NCBI GenBank assembly: GCA_965223355.1
Contig: CBDCWE010000003.1
Coordinates: 1,302,001 to 1,366,000 of the forward strand
Length of the DNA: 64,000 nt
Reading direction: 5' to 3'
Source of the DNA: Tectiglobus sp965223355
GTDB lineage: Bacteria > Pseudomonadota > Alphaproteobacteria > Rhizobiales > Hyphomicrobiaceae
A program made the translations under genes and the position numbers. Position 1 is the stretch's first letter; each line of letters starts with the position of its first letter. A model generated the notes under the pieces. The model saw only the letters and a list, made by a program, of their open reading frames with translations. It was not told the origin of the DNA and made no database searches. This document shows positions 55,231 to 63,100 of this stretch, piece by piece.

Positions 55231-55439
55231 ACCAAAGAGGCGAGTGATAAAAACCCTTCTGAGACCGACGCTCGCACGATGAAGTCAGCGATGCAGAGCA
55301 CAGACAAAGCCCCTACGACCGCACCGAGGATGTCGACTTCGGCGGCCAGAAGTGATCGAACGCGACGCCTCAATCGCTGACAGATCCCGAGGCCCGCCTC
55401 TATCGCAAAGGCAGGGCCAAGCCGGCGCAACTTTGCGAC

Positions 55440-55860
55440 ATCGGCCATGTGCTGATGGAGAACCGTTCAGGTCTGATCGTCGAGACCGAACTGACCCGCG
55501 CCGACGGGTACGCTGAACGTGCTGGCGCGCTTGCGATGATCGAGCGCCATGCGCCAGGCTCTGAACGCCGACTTCGTCGGTGAGTTGCGCGGCATGTGCG
55601 TGACGCTGCATGTTGCAGCGAAGCTGAAAGGTTCCGCCCATCGATGGGCGAACGACGCGCCACGCCGGTTATGCGGTGAACCAACAAAAGCGCAAAGAGA
55701 TCGAGGCGGCATTTGGCCGGGGCAAAACCGTCGGCCCGATCGCCAAGACGATGCTGCGCGGTCGCGACCGCGTCGGCGCCCAGTTGACGTTGACGGTGGC
55801 CGCCCGCAATCCCGCCCGCCTGCCCCGATTGGACGGGCCGTAAAACCGCCGGCGCAACAA
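55440..55860 (+). pseudogene. IS5-family transposase remnant, several frames
   Basis: Pieces HVLMENRSGLIVETELTRA, RADGYAERAGALAMIERHAP and, after frameshifts, an AKTVGPIAKTMLRGRDRVG-type ending match IS5-family transposases in three frames. Together with the livF and MBL relics it marks a decayed stretch before tRNA-Met. Confidence 0.75.
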
Positions 55861-56055
55861 CCCGGCGCGATCAATGATGTTCTTCAGGCAGGACGCTCAG
55901 AGACCATCATGCGACAGGCGCACGCCTTTTCAGCGGTCTGTTAGTGGTCGGGCGGGCGGCATGGTTCGGGCCAACTCTGAAACGCTATAGACGCACGAAG
56001 CCCTGGAAAGTTGCTTGGCACGATGAAAACGGCCATCGTGCCATGATCGAAATCC

Positions 56056-56085
56056 TTGACAGCAGTCGACCCGCGTCCGTATAAG
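56056..56085 (+). promoter_or_regulatory. Promoter of tRNA-Met
   Basis: TTGACA at 56056-56061 and TATAAG at 56080-56085, separated by 18 bases, 12 bases before the tRNA. A near-consensus sigma-70-type promoter. Confidence 0.7.
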
Positions 56086-56096
56086 CCCGATCTTCT

Positions 56097-56173
56097 GGCG
56101 GAGTAGCTCAGCTGGTTAGAGCAGCGGAATCATAATCCGCGTGTCGGGGGTTCAAGTCCCTCCTCCGCTACCA
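56097..56173 (+). tRNA. tRNA-Met, elongator type (anticodon CAT)
   Basis: A complete cloverleaf: acceptor GGCGGAG/CTCCGCT (one G-T pair), D-arm AGCTCAGCTGGTTAGAGC, anticodon stem GCGGA/TCCGC around the CAT loop ATCATAA, T-arm with GGTTCAAGTCC and encoded CCA. It marks the left edge of the CBASS/toxin-antitoxin region. Ile2 (CAT) is possible in principle, but the sequence matches the usual alphaproteobacterial elongator Met tRNA. Confidence 0.93.
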
Positions 56174-56414
56174 ATAACCATATGAAATTAATATATAATT
56201 TGTCGTCGCAATTTGATCTGACATGATGGCAATTTTTCTAGCGAGCATGTAGCGAGCATGAACATGCCTTCTAGTGGTAGTCGCGGCGCCGCCAATGCGC
56301 GACTTGGTGGCAAGCTCCGATCAAGCGAGGGGTGTGAGAGCAACTGGAGCTAGTTAGAAGTTTGGAGCGTCGTGCGTAGAGAAGCGCGGTTCAGACCTGA
56401 ATGAACAACCTCGT
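56174..56414. other. AT-rich start of the defence island
   Basis: Immediately after the tRNA the GC content drops (ATTAATATATAATT) and a tandem GCGAGCATGTAGCGAGCATG occurs near 56238. This pattern is common at integration sites. No integrase is present in the window, and no copy of the tRNA 3' end was found by eye on the right side. Confidence 0.5.
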
Positions 56415-57125
56415 TCAACCTTCCGCTAGAGCGCCAACCGCTCGCCTGCTCTTAATGTCGTCAATGACCATACTGCAGGCATGCAGCACGTACTCTCCTG
56501 GGACTTGTCGCATCTGCTCCACGGCCCGCCTGTGACACTTGCGGATAATTAGACCGCTTCCACAGGGACAGGGCCAATGCCCTTTGATTTTTCCGTGCGC
56601 GACATCTAGGAGGAACTTCGCAACGGCCATCTCGTCGGTTGTACCAATCAGCTCGCCGAAGTATTCCAGGACGCCGGCCACTCCGTGAGAGCGATCTCCG
56701 TGTGGCCAGTCTTGGCCGATCTCGACAAGACTGTTGCCGACCAGAAAGTTCCGAACCGGAATGTCCAGCACGCTTTTGATCGAAAAGTCGCCGCCCATAT
56801 CAATCCAAAGCTGCAACAGGACGCCCAGGCAAAGCGAGCCATCCGGGAACACGTGCCGATCGATCTCTCGTGGAATTCGCTCCTCGGTTTCCCAAACCTT
56901 TGGCAGCGATTTCGGGTAGTTCGCCGGGAGAGCAATCTTCAAGCCGTAACGATCTGCGGGACTGCCGTTACCAACCGGATCGAACGTGCCCCGTACCATG
57001 CAAACGTCATCCTCAATGACTGCGTGCAATGTAGGGAATCCTTCACGCAACACCGCCTCGACGTTGCGCAATGCAGCTGCATCCCTCTGAAACCAAGGTA
57101 AGGACGACGCCTCTACTTTGCCCAT
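56415..57125 (-). CDS. CBASS E2-like conjugating protein with SEC-C zinc motif
   Basis: This 236-residue protein is the accessory E2-like subunit of type II short CBASS, which primes the CD-NTase by conjugating it to a target. The catalytic Cys99 sits in FPDGSLCLG, preceded by H91 (RHVFPDG). A C-terminal SEC-C motif (CPCGSGLIIRKCHRR, about 190-205) should bind zinc. There is no E1 or JAB domain, which defines the short subtype. It overlaps the CD-NTase gene by 13 bases. Start at 57125 by family alignment. Confidence 0.85.
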   Translation of the reverse strand: MGKVEASSLPWFQRDAAALRNVEAVLREGFPTLHAVIEDDVCMVRGTFDPVGNGSPADRYGLKIALPANYPKSLPKVWETEERIPREIDRHVFPDGSLCLGVLLQLWIDMGGDFSIKSVLDIPVRNFLVGNSLVEIGQDWPHGDRSHGVAGVLEYFGELIGTTDEMAVAKFLLDVAHGKIKGHWPCPCGSGLIIRKCHRRAVEQMRQVPGEYVLHACSMVIDDIKSRRAVGALAEG

Positions 57126-58009
57126 GGCTGTGTCGCAACAGTTGCGGCCGCAGCGGAGGAACGCAACACTTCAACGCGGGGAAGGGCGGCGTTTTTATCT
57201 CCTAGAGGCCCAAACACATGCTCCCAACCGTATTCGTGGGCCGTATCAACCGTGTCCCGCGCGATCTTGGCCATGCGTTTGCGCAGGTTATCAGATAGAG
57301 CTTGATTGAGGTCGTTGCCTGTCGGATTAGCCGGATCTTCGATTGAGATGCTGTCAATATCGTCGGCGAAAGCAGTCAACACGCGCTCAAAACGGTCCTC
57401 CGTGTCACCACTGTTATCTGCGCTCAGCACCTCAATGACCATCAATTCCAACGGAAAGGTCTTCAGGTCTCTGCGCAAACCATTCCGCGTTCGCCACAGC
57501 TTTCCGAGCATGATGATGTCGGTGCAGCCACTGTCTCGGACATGACGAATATGGGTTTCGATGTTCGTTTTCAGCCGTTCCTTGTCGCCCTCGTTTTGGT
57601 GGATGAATACGTCAGTGAAGGTGTTGTCGACGTAGCGTCCGGGAACGACATCGATCCAAAGCGTCTTGCCATCTTTGGTCCGCAGGCGCAGTGCCGACCG
57701 CTTGCGCCGCACTGTGTAATGCTCACTCAACACGGATGCCACGCTGTCATAAATCTCCTTCAGCGTCGCGCCTGGTTCGGTTGCGTCATGTTCGAAGTAC
57801 GCAACTTCATCCAGATCATAGTCCTCACGGATCATCGTGCGCTTCGCCCGTGATCCGCCATGCGTAAAAGTAAGGCGAGAATTCGGGAACGCCTCACGTA
57901 AGATTGCCTCGATCTTTACGGCCTCAGCGTCAAGCTGCGCCCATTCCTCGCTGCTCTCATCCAGGCGCTGCGACTCCAGCAAAGCCTCCAGATAGTCATT
58001 ACCGCTCAT
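57113..58009 (-). CDS. CBASS CD-NTase (cGAS/DncV-like nucleotidyltransferase)
   Basis: This 298-residue nucleotide cyclase makes a cyclic oligonucleotide alarm on phage infection. Active-site motif GGSRAKRT (51-58) precedes the acidic triad D65-x-D67 (DYDLDEV) and D120 in LWIDVVPGR. The C-terminal helical half follows. It overlaps the SAVED effector gene by 11 bases and the E2 gene by 13, so the three are translated as one operon. The C-terminus ends PWAK rather than Gly or Ala. The product nucleotide is unknown; the SAVED effector implies a tri- or dinucleotide. Confidence 0.92.
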   Translation of the reverse strand: MSGNDYLEALLESQRLDESSEEWAQLDAEAVKIEAILREAFPNSRLTFTHGGSRAKRTMIREDYDLDEVAYFEHDATEPGATLKEIYDSVASVLSEHYTVRRKRSALRLRTKDGKTLWIDVVPGRYVDNTFTDVFIHQNEGDKERLKTNIETHIRHVRDSGCTDIIMLGKLWRTRNGLRRDLKTFPLELMVIEVLSADNSGDTEDRFERVLTAFADDIDSISIEDPANPTGNDLNQALSDNLRKRMAKIARDTVDTAHEYGWEHVFGPLGDKNAALPRVEVLRSSAAAATVATQPWAK

Positions 58010-59282
58010 GTCGGTTCACTCTCAGTTTCTCGGTGAACCCGCCGTCGTTCACCTTGTTGTTGTCGTAAATAATCAAACTCGGGTCGACCTTCGGCAGCAG
58101 GTCGAACCCGCAGGCAACGCACACCGGGGCAGGCGCCGCCGGGAACAAATGAATTTCTGTCAGGCCAGGGTGATCGCGGCCTAGTTCTGCAAGAAGATTG
58201 CGATAAGCGGCACGGAACCCCTCAAGATCGTCGCGCACCCGCAAATATGTTCGATTAGGCGTCGTCCCGTTGAGTGTGATCTCGTAGACCGAGAACCGAT
58301 CGTCGATGGCGTCCGGCAGTCCGGATACGTGTAGCGTGCCGCTCAGCGATAACATCAACGCGACGCAGGTCTCATCGTTGCCGCCTCGTAGACAACGAGA
58401 CACGTAGCGCACCGGCGCGCCGTCTGTGTGCCAGGCCCAACGTTCGTCATTGTCGCGATGGCACTGATACAAGTCCGTCTTGATCTTGTTGCTGAGATTG
58501 GCACCGAGAGCGATGAGAAGCGGCATTGGGCCGAGCGCAAACACAGATTGGTGTTTGACGTTACGCAACTCGGACCCGTGTGAGTAGAGCGGCCGAACTT
58601 CGTCATCGATGCGCCGCGCACCCATGGTGAAAAAGTCGTGGTCTCTTTCCTTTCCAAGCCCAGTCACCAGATCAATATCGGTTGGTGTTGATGAGGAAGG
58701 ATAGCGCGGCTGCAAGGCTGTGAAGACCTCGTCATTGCCAATCTCAGGCGCGAATTCGCCAATGAAAGCGGTGAACTTGATAACCTTGGTTCGATATTCC
58801 GGCCCGAACCCTGTCACAAACCGGATGCGATCCTCGTGTTCCCGCTTCTGCGCCTCCAAATCTGATCGCGGATACCGTTTCGGGTTGCTGTCAATCAGTT
58901 CGTGGCACGGCCGACACAGAAGCATCAGGTTATCAACGCTGTTGATGTCATCCGGGCGAGGTCCGTCCTGTCCGCGCGGTCCCCGTTTGCGAAACGCCAC
59001 GATATGCGCCTTCTCAGCGAAGTTGCCGACCTCTTTCGTCAACGGGTGCTCGTATAGATACTCGTTGCAGCCACGGAATTCGCATCGTGCGCCTGCGCGC
59101 GCCCAAAGTTTGACCTCCACTGCTCGCCTGATCTTCGTCCGTGCGACCCTTTCAACGGGCGAGGCAGCTGCCGTTGCGGTCTTGGACGCAACACAGGATG
59201 CGTCGTCGTTGGAGCGTGAGGAATATGCCATAGCGTCAGCGCCCTCGTAGTGATCAGTTGACCAGTTGACTTTGATGTCCAC
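57999..59282 (-). CDS. cap5: CBASS effector: HNH nuclease fused to SAVED (Cap5-like)
   Basis: This 427-residue effector degrades DNA when a cyclic nucleotide binds. The N-terminal HNH domain has Cys67 and Cys72 (CEFRGC), His93 (KAHIVAF), Asn118 and the C123-C126-H127 cluster (NLMLLCRPCHELID). The C-terminal SAVED domain shows ALMLSLSGTLHVSG and IHLFPAAPAPVCVACGFDLL, the ligand-fold core. A GTG at 59282 has AAGGG upstream; an ATG at 59231 has GAGGG and is an alternative start. It is the first gene of the leftward operon, divergent from a LexA-like repressor. Confidence 0.9.
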   Translation of the reverse strand: MDIKVNWSTDHYEGADAMAYSSRSNDDASCVASKTATAAASPVERVARTKIRRAVEVKLWARAGARCEFRGCNEYLYEHPLTKEVGNFAEKAHIVAFRKRGPRGQDGPRPDDINSVDNLMLLCRPCHELIDSNPKRYPRSDLEAQKREHEDRIRFVTGFGPEYRTKVIKFTAFIGEFAPEIGNDEVFTALQPRYPSSSTPTDIDLVTGLGKERDHDFFTMGARRIDDEVRPLYSHGSELRNVKHQSVFALGPMPLLIALGANLSNKIKTDLYQCHRDNDERWAWHTDGAPVRYVSRCLRGGNDETCVALMLSLSGTLHVSGLPDAIDDRFSVYEITLNGTTPNRTYLRVRDDLEGFRAAYRNLLAELGRDHPGLTEIHLFPAAPAPVCVACGFDLLPKVDPSLIIYDNNKVNDGGFTEKLRVNRHER

Positions 59283-59300
59283 AGGTAGCCCTTACGATGC

Positions 59301-59337
59301 TTGTTCTATGATTCACTAGAACAAGTCAATTTGTTCT
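59301..59337. promoter_or_regulatory. Three-half-site inverted-repeat operator between CBASS and the LexA-like gene
   Basis: Half-sites TTGTTCT (59301-59307), AGAACAA (59318-59324) and TTGTTCT (59331-59337) alternate in orientation. Spacers of 10 and 6 bases give two overlapping perfect inverted repeats. They sit in the 88-base gap between divergent genes. The half-sites contain GTTC/GAAC, the core of alphaproteobacterial LexA sites, but the spacing differs from the usual GAAC-N7-GAAC, so this is probably a site for the adjacent repressor rather than the host LexA. Confidence 0.75.
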
Positions 59338-59370
59338 TGCGGAGACGCACTGCCAAGGATATGCGGGGGC

Positions 59371-59982
59371 ATGACCAGACAGCACCTTCATCGATCGCAG
59401 CAACTATTACTCGAGCTGCTTGCCGATCCATCTGATGAGCCGCTCACCGTCAGGGAACTTCAGGACCGCATCGGCGCATCGTCGACAAGTGTCGTGGTGC
59501 ACCATCTGCAGCAATTGGAGAAGAAGGGGTATCTGAAACGGAATCCTTACAATCCAAGGGACTATAAGGTCGTTGAATCGGGCCCGGAGGACGAAGTCGC
59601 ACTCTTGAACATTTATGGCTTGGCACGCTGCGGACCCGGAGGATCAATTCTGGATGGAAACCCTATTGATCGGGTTCCAATAGCCTCACGCCTCCTGAGC
59701 GTGCCGGCGGCCGAAGCGTTCATGATGCGCGCAAAGGGAAACTCGATGGCGCCACGGATCAGCGAAGGCGATCTTGTTATCGCGCAGCAGACGTCAGAGA
59801 TCAGAGACGGTCGCGTGTATGTCTGCGTTAACGACGAAGAATGTCTGATCAAAATTGTTCGAATCGTCGGCAAACAGGTTTTGCTCGAGTCTGTCAACAG
59901 AGAAGACTATCCCATCTTCGAGGCGGCCGAAGATTTCCGTGTGGAAGGCGAGGTCAGGCAGGTACTCTCGGGTAAAATCTGA
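59371..59982 (+). CDS. LexA-like repressor with S24 autoprotease domain
   Basis: This 203-residue repressor has a LexA-type winged helix-turn-helix (LTVRELQDRIGASSTSVVVH, about 25-44) and a C-terminal S24 protease. The Ser/Lys dyad is intact: Ser125 in KGNSMAPRI and Lys161 in ECLIKIVRI. The candidate self-cleavage site is Cys87-Gly88 (LARCGPGG), matching the Cys-Gly bond of UmuD rather than the Ala-Gly of LexA. It is divergent from the CBASS operon with shared half-sites between. RecA-stimulated self-cleavage after DNA damage would derepress CBASS; this is inference. Confidence 0.88.
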   Translation: MTRQHLHRSQQLLLELLADPSDEPLTVRELQDRIGASSTSVVVHHLQQLEKKGYLKRNPYNPRDYKVVESGPEDEVALLNIYGLARCGPGGSILDGNPIDRVPIASRLLSVPAAEAFMMRAKGNSMAPRISEGDLVIAQQTSEIRDGRVYVCVNDEECLIKIVRIVGKQVLLESVNREDYPIFEAAEDFRVEGEVRQVLSGKI

Positions 59983-60007
59983 GTCACGGCAGTACTGCCT
60001 GTTTGAT

Positions 60008-60295
60008 CTACAAATGCCGCAACACATCCATCCGCCCGTGCAGCACGCGGCGAATGACCAGCACGTCCGAATCGAACGAGTAGAAGATCACGTGTGAACC
60101 GTAGCCGAACCGGTGCACGCCTTCGCGCTCTTCAAGTTCGAGTCCGATGCGTGGATGCTCGGCCAGCAATTCAAACTGCTGGATGAGGCCGTCCTGATAG
60201 GCTTCGGCCTGGGCGTAGCCGAAGGTAACGATGCCAAAGTGAGCGATGTCTTCGAGGTCAAGCCATGCCTGCGGCGCCAGTTCAATCCTGCGCAT
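60008..60295 (-). CDS. ParE/RelE-family toxin
   Basis: This 95-residue toxin of the ParE/RelE superfamily has the fold-typical N-terminal helix (IELAPQAWLDLEDIAHFG), the AEHPRIG segment and a C-terminal strand block (HRFGYGSHVIFYSFDSDVLV) ending with RVLHGRMDV. ParE toxins poison DNA gyrase, RelE toxins cleave mRNA; the sequence fits ParE better. It overlaps its antitoxin by 14 bases, so the pair is co-translated. Confidence 0.88.
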   Translation of the reverse strand: MRRIELAPQAWLDLEDIAHFGIVTFGYAQAEAYQDGLIQQFELLAEHPRIGLELEEREGVHRFGYGSHVIFYSFDSDVLVIRRVLHGRMDVLRHL

Positions 60296-60503
60296 GTCCC
60301 GGCAGGCGATCGAGTGCCGATTTCAGGATGTCGCGTGAAGTCTCGGCCGTGAGGGGTTCAGGTGCGCCTTCGAATCCCTTGTCGATTTCGGCCAGCACGG
60401 CGTCCTTCTGCTCATCTGTGCTCATCGCCTCAAAAGCGCGCAGATCAACTTCGCTCGGTGCCGCGAACGACGATATTGGTTTGGTCTTGGTTTCCGTGTT
60501 CAT
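60282..60503 (-). CDS. ParD-like antitoxin of the ParE pair
   Basis: This 73-residue acidic protein precedes and overlaps the toxin gene. The helix AFEAMSTDEQKDAVLAEIDKGF and the C-terminal toxin-wrapping segment (ETSRDILKSALDRL) are typical of ParD-like antitoxins, although the N-terminus is not a clear ribbon-helix-helix. A TATACT hexamer lies only 9 bases before the ATG, so the transcript may be leaderless. Confidence 0.82.
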   Translation of the reverse strand: MNTETKTKPISSFAAPSEVDLRAFEAMSTDEQKDAVLAEIDKGFEGAPEPLTAETSRDILKSALDRLPGHAQD

Positions 60504-60840
60504 ATTTCAAGTATACCAGATTTCGGCCGGTCAGTGCCATCCTTTCATGAGCCATCGTCCCCAGCGTCTCATTATATGGCTCGATCTGGGGCCAAGTGCG
60601 GTCGTTGCCATCATTCCCGGAGCCAGTCCGTCGGTGTCGGAGGGGTTTTTCCGCCCCTTGCCCCGTCTTGCGGGCGGAAAACCCCGCAGATCGCAAGGAC
60701 AAGCCCGGGCCAGGTGCCGGCCGCCGGCCCGACCGCCATCATTCCTGGTGAAGTCTTAAGGGAGAAGAGCCCCTGTATCTGCCTTACACCCCTTCCCTCA
60801 TGCATTGCTTCGGGTGGGGTCGAAGCAGCACGTTCGTGCT
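60504..60840. other. Intergenic region without a gene
   Basis: The interval between the antitoxin start and the terminator of the next leftward gene shows only short frames without family character. A direct-repeat-like CCGCCCCTTGCCCCG stretch near 60650 is noted but not interpreted. Confidence 0.4.
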
Positions 60841-60841
60841 G

Positions 60842-60877
60842 AAAACAAAACATCCGGCCAGAACATGACCGGATGTT
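60842..60877 (-). terminator. Factor-independent terminator of the gene at 60924
   Basis: Stem AACATCCGG/CCGGATGTT with an 11-base loop, followed on the minus strand by a TTTTGTTTT tract. Its position 46 bases past the leftward gene end makes it the expected terminator. Confidence 0.82.
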
Positions 60878-60923
60878 TCGAGAGTGTGTGACACCGCGGT
60901 CATGTGACCGCGCTGCTTGGTGA

Positions 60924-61238
60924 TTAGCTCTGACCGAGGCCCAAGGCGCGGACTTTACGGTCCATGACCTGCTGCGGCTGGCCGGTTGAGAGGACGATGC
61001 CGGCAGTGGTCTCGATGGTTGACTTGAATTCCTGGCCCAGCTTGTAGCTCTTGTCAGCCAACGATTTCGCCTGGTTCTCGCTAAACGGCTTGGCGACCAT
61101 AATGCTAGCGGTTGGCACGAAGCGGTCCTGCCCGATGTCGACAAGCGCGATGCCTTGGGCTTTCAGTTGATCGACGGTTTCTTGGACTTCCCCCGGTTTG
61201 ATGGACACTTTTTGAGTTATCGAAGAGCGTGTTTGCAT
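60924..61238 (-). CDS. Hypothetical 104-residue protein
   Basis: The sequence (QTRSSITQKVSIKPGEVQET followed by VDQLKAQGIALVDIGQDRFV and a C-terminal helix with IETTAGIVLSTGQPQQVMDR) is not recognised. It has no signal peptide or membrane helix and reads like a small cytoplasmic alpha/beta protein. A terminator follows its stop, supporting that it is expressed. No ribosome site is visible and IS21 begins within about 30 bases upstream, so its own promoter may have been displaced. Confidence 0.5.
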   Translation of the reverse strand: MQTRSSITQKVSIKPGEVQETVDQLKAQGIALVDIGQDRFVPTASIMVAKPFSENQAKSLADKSYKLGQEFKSTIETTAGIVLSTGQPQQVMDRKVRALGLGQS

Positions 61239-61387
61239 GCCGAGAACAAGGAACCCGTACCCTGCTGTGAATTCCGGCGCAATAGTTGGCCAGTGGAGCG
61301 GCGGCGAGGTTGCCGGTCGCGCCGGAGTAACATCCGGCCACTGGGTAGGCTCTGAGCTTTTCCGAATCGGAAGAGCGGGGCCAGAGG

Positions 61388-62881
61388 ATGTATGCCGTGG
61401 AGGTTTACGCGGCAGTTCGGCGCTTTGTTTTAGTCAAAGGTAACAGTCGCCGCGAAGCTGCCAGGGTTTTCGGGATCAGCCGGCCGACGGTCGACAAGAT
61501 GTGCACCTATTCGGCGCCGCCGGGTTATCAGCGCACCAAGCCACCGGCCAAGCCAAAACTCGATCCGTTCATTCCGATCATCGATGCGATCCTGAAGTCC
61601 GATGCCGAGGCGCCGAGGAAGCAGCGGCACACGGCCAAACGGATCTTCGAACGGATCCGGGATGAGCACGGCTACGATGGCGGCTACACGATCGTCGCCG
61701 ACTATGTTCGTGAAGCGCGTCAGCGGACAGCGGAGAAGTTCGTCCCACTTCACCATCCGCCGGGTCATGCGCAGGTGGACTTCGGCGAAGCGATCGGCGC
61801 CATCGGCGGCAATCGCTGCAAGCTGCACGTCTTCTTCATGGACCTGCCGCACTCGGATGCCGCCTTCATGAAGGCGTATCCGGCCGAGACAACGGAAGCC
61901 TTCCTCGATGGGCATGTCTCGGCGTTCGCGTACTTCGGTGGTGTTCCACAATCGACCCTCTACGACAACACCAAGCTGGCCGTCGCAAAGATCTGCGGTG
62001 ATGGTAGGCGCGAGCGAACGCGCGCGTTCACCGGCCTTGCCAGCCACTACCTGTTCACCGACCGCTTCGGGCGCCCCGGCAAGGGCAACGACAAGGGCAA
62101 GGTCGAGGGGCTTGTGAAGAACGGCAGGCGGCGGTTCCTGACGCCCGCTCCTGTGGCCGCGAGCTTCTCGGAGCTGAATGCACGTCTGGAAGCGGCCTGC
62201 CTTGCCGACCAGGACCGTAAGGCCGGCCGGCACGAAGAGACGATCGGCGAGCGGCTTCTGAGCGATCTCAACGCGTTCCGGTCGTTGCAGGCCACCCCGT
62301 TCGAGCCGTGCGAGGTGCGTTCATCCCGGGTCAGCTCGACCTCACTGGTTCGCTATCGTAACAACGACTACTCGGTGCCGACCACGCATGGCCATCGTTC
62401 CGTGACAGTCAAAGGCTTCGTCGATGAGGTCGTGATCCTCGCGGGATCGGAAGAGATCGCCCGACACCCGAGAAGTTACGAGCGCAGTGGCTTCGTGTTC
62501 GATCCGCTTCACTACCTCGCGCTGATCGAGCAGAAGCCGGGAGCGTTGGATCAGGCCGCGCCGTTGCAGGGATGGGAACTGCCCGGCCAGTTCGCTCATC
62601 TGCGCCGATTGCTGGAGCGGCGCTCCGGCAACAAGGGCAAGCACGAGTTCATCCAGGTTCTGCGCTTGATGGAGGTGTTCGATCAGGACCTGGTTGACCT
62701 GGCCGTCGCCGAAACGATCAAGCTTGGGGCACTCAGCTTCGATGCCATCAAACAGATCGCGGTCGCCCGGCTCGAGCATCGACCGCCACGGCTTGATCTT
62801 GAACGCTACCCCCATCTGCCTAAGGCCGATGTCGCCGTGACGCGGGCCGCCGATTGTGCAGCTTTGATGGAGGCGGCATGA
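61388..62881 (+). CDS. istA: IS21-family transposase IstA
   Basis: This 497-residue IstA has an N-terminal helix-turn-helix (SRREAARVFGISRPTVDKM), the DDE core starting at AQVDFGEAIGAIGG, a second Asp region (PQSTLYDNTKLAV) and the Glu in KGNDKGKVEGLVKNGRRRF. The C-terminal region SVPTTHGHRSVTVKGFVDEV is typical. Its stop overlaps the istB start (ATGA). Apparently intact. Confidence 0.93.
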   Translation: MYAVEVYAAVRRFVLVKGNSRREAARVFGISRPTVDKMCTYSAPPGYQRTKPPAKPKLDPFIPIIDAILKSDAEAPRKQRHTAKRIFERIRDEHGYDGGYTIVADYVREARQRTAEKFVPLHHPPGHAQVDFGEAIGAIGGNRCKLHVFFMDLPHSDAAFMKAYPAETTEAFLDGHVSAFAYFGGVPQSTLYDNTKLAVAKICGDGRRERTRAFTGLASHYLFTDRFGRPGKGNDKGKVEGLVKNGRRRFLTPAPVAASFSELNARLEAACLADQDRKAGRHEETIGERLLSDLNAFRSLQATPFEPCEVRSSRVSSTSLVRYRNNDYSVPTTHGHRSVTVKGFVDEVVILAGSEEIARHPRSYERSGFVFDPLHYLALIEQKPGALDQAAPLQGWELPGQFAHLRRLLERRSGNKGKHEFIQVLRLMEVFDQDLVDLAVAETIKLGALSFDAIKQIAVARLEHRPPRLDLERYPHLPKADVAVTRAADCAALMEAA

Positions 62882-63100
62882 GTGATACCGAGACCGCTGA
62901 CCCGAAGGTTCTGCTAACGCATCATCTGAAGAAGCTCAAGCTGCCGACGGTTCTGGCCGAATACGAGAAGCAGGCTCGCCAGTGCGCCGAAGCCGGTGTC
63001 GATCACCCTCGCTACCTGTTGCGGCTCGTCGAACTGGAGCTCATCGAGCGCCAGCGCAAAATGGTCGAGCGCCGGGTGCGGGCGGCAAAGTTCCCGGCCT
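62878..63100 (+). pseudogene. istB: IS21-family helper ATPase IstB, truncated
   Basis: Only the N-terminal 75 or so residues remain (LLTHHLKKLKLPTVLAEYEK and LVELELIERQRKMVERRVR), ending at RAAKFPA where the IS481-family element begins. Walker motifs are lost, so the IS21 copy is probably immobile unless complemented. Confidence 0.88.

Noticed and set aside
56174..61387. Integrase or attachment repeat defining the CBASS island
   Set aside because: No integrase gene and no second copy of the tRNA-Met 3' end was found by eye, so island boundaries are not asserted.
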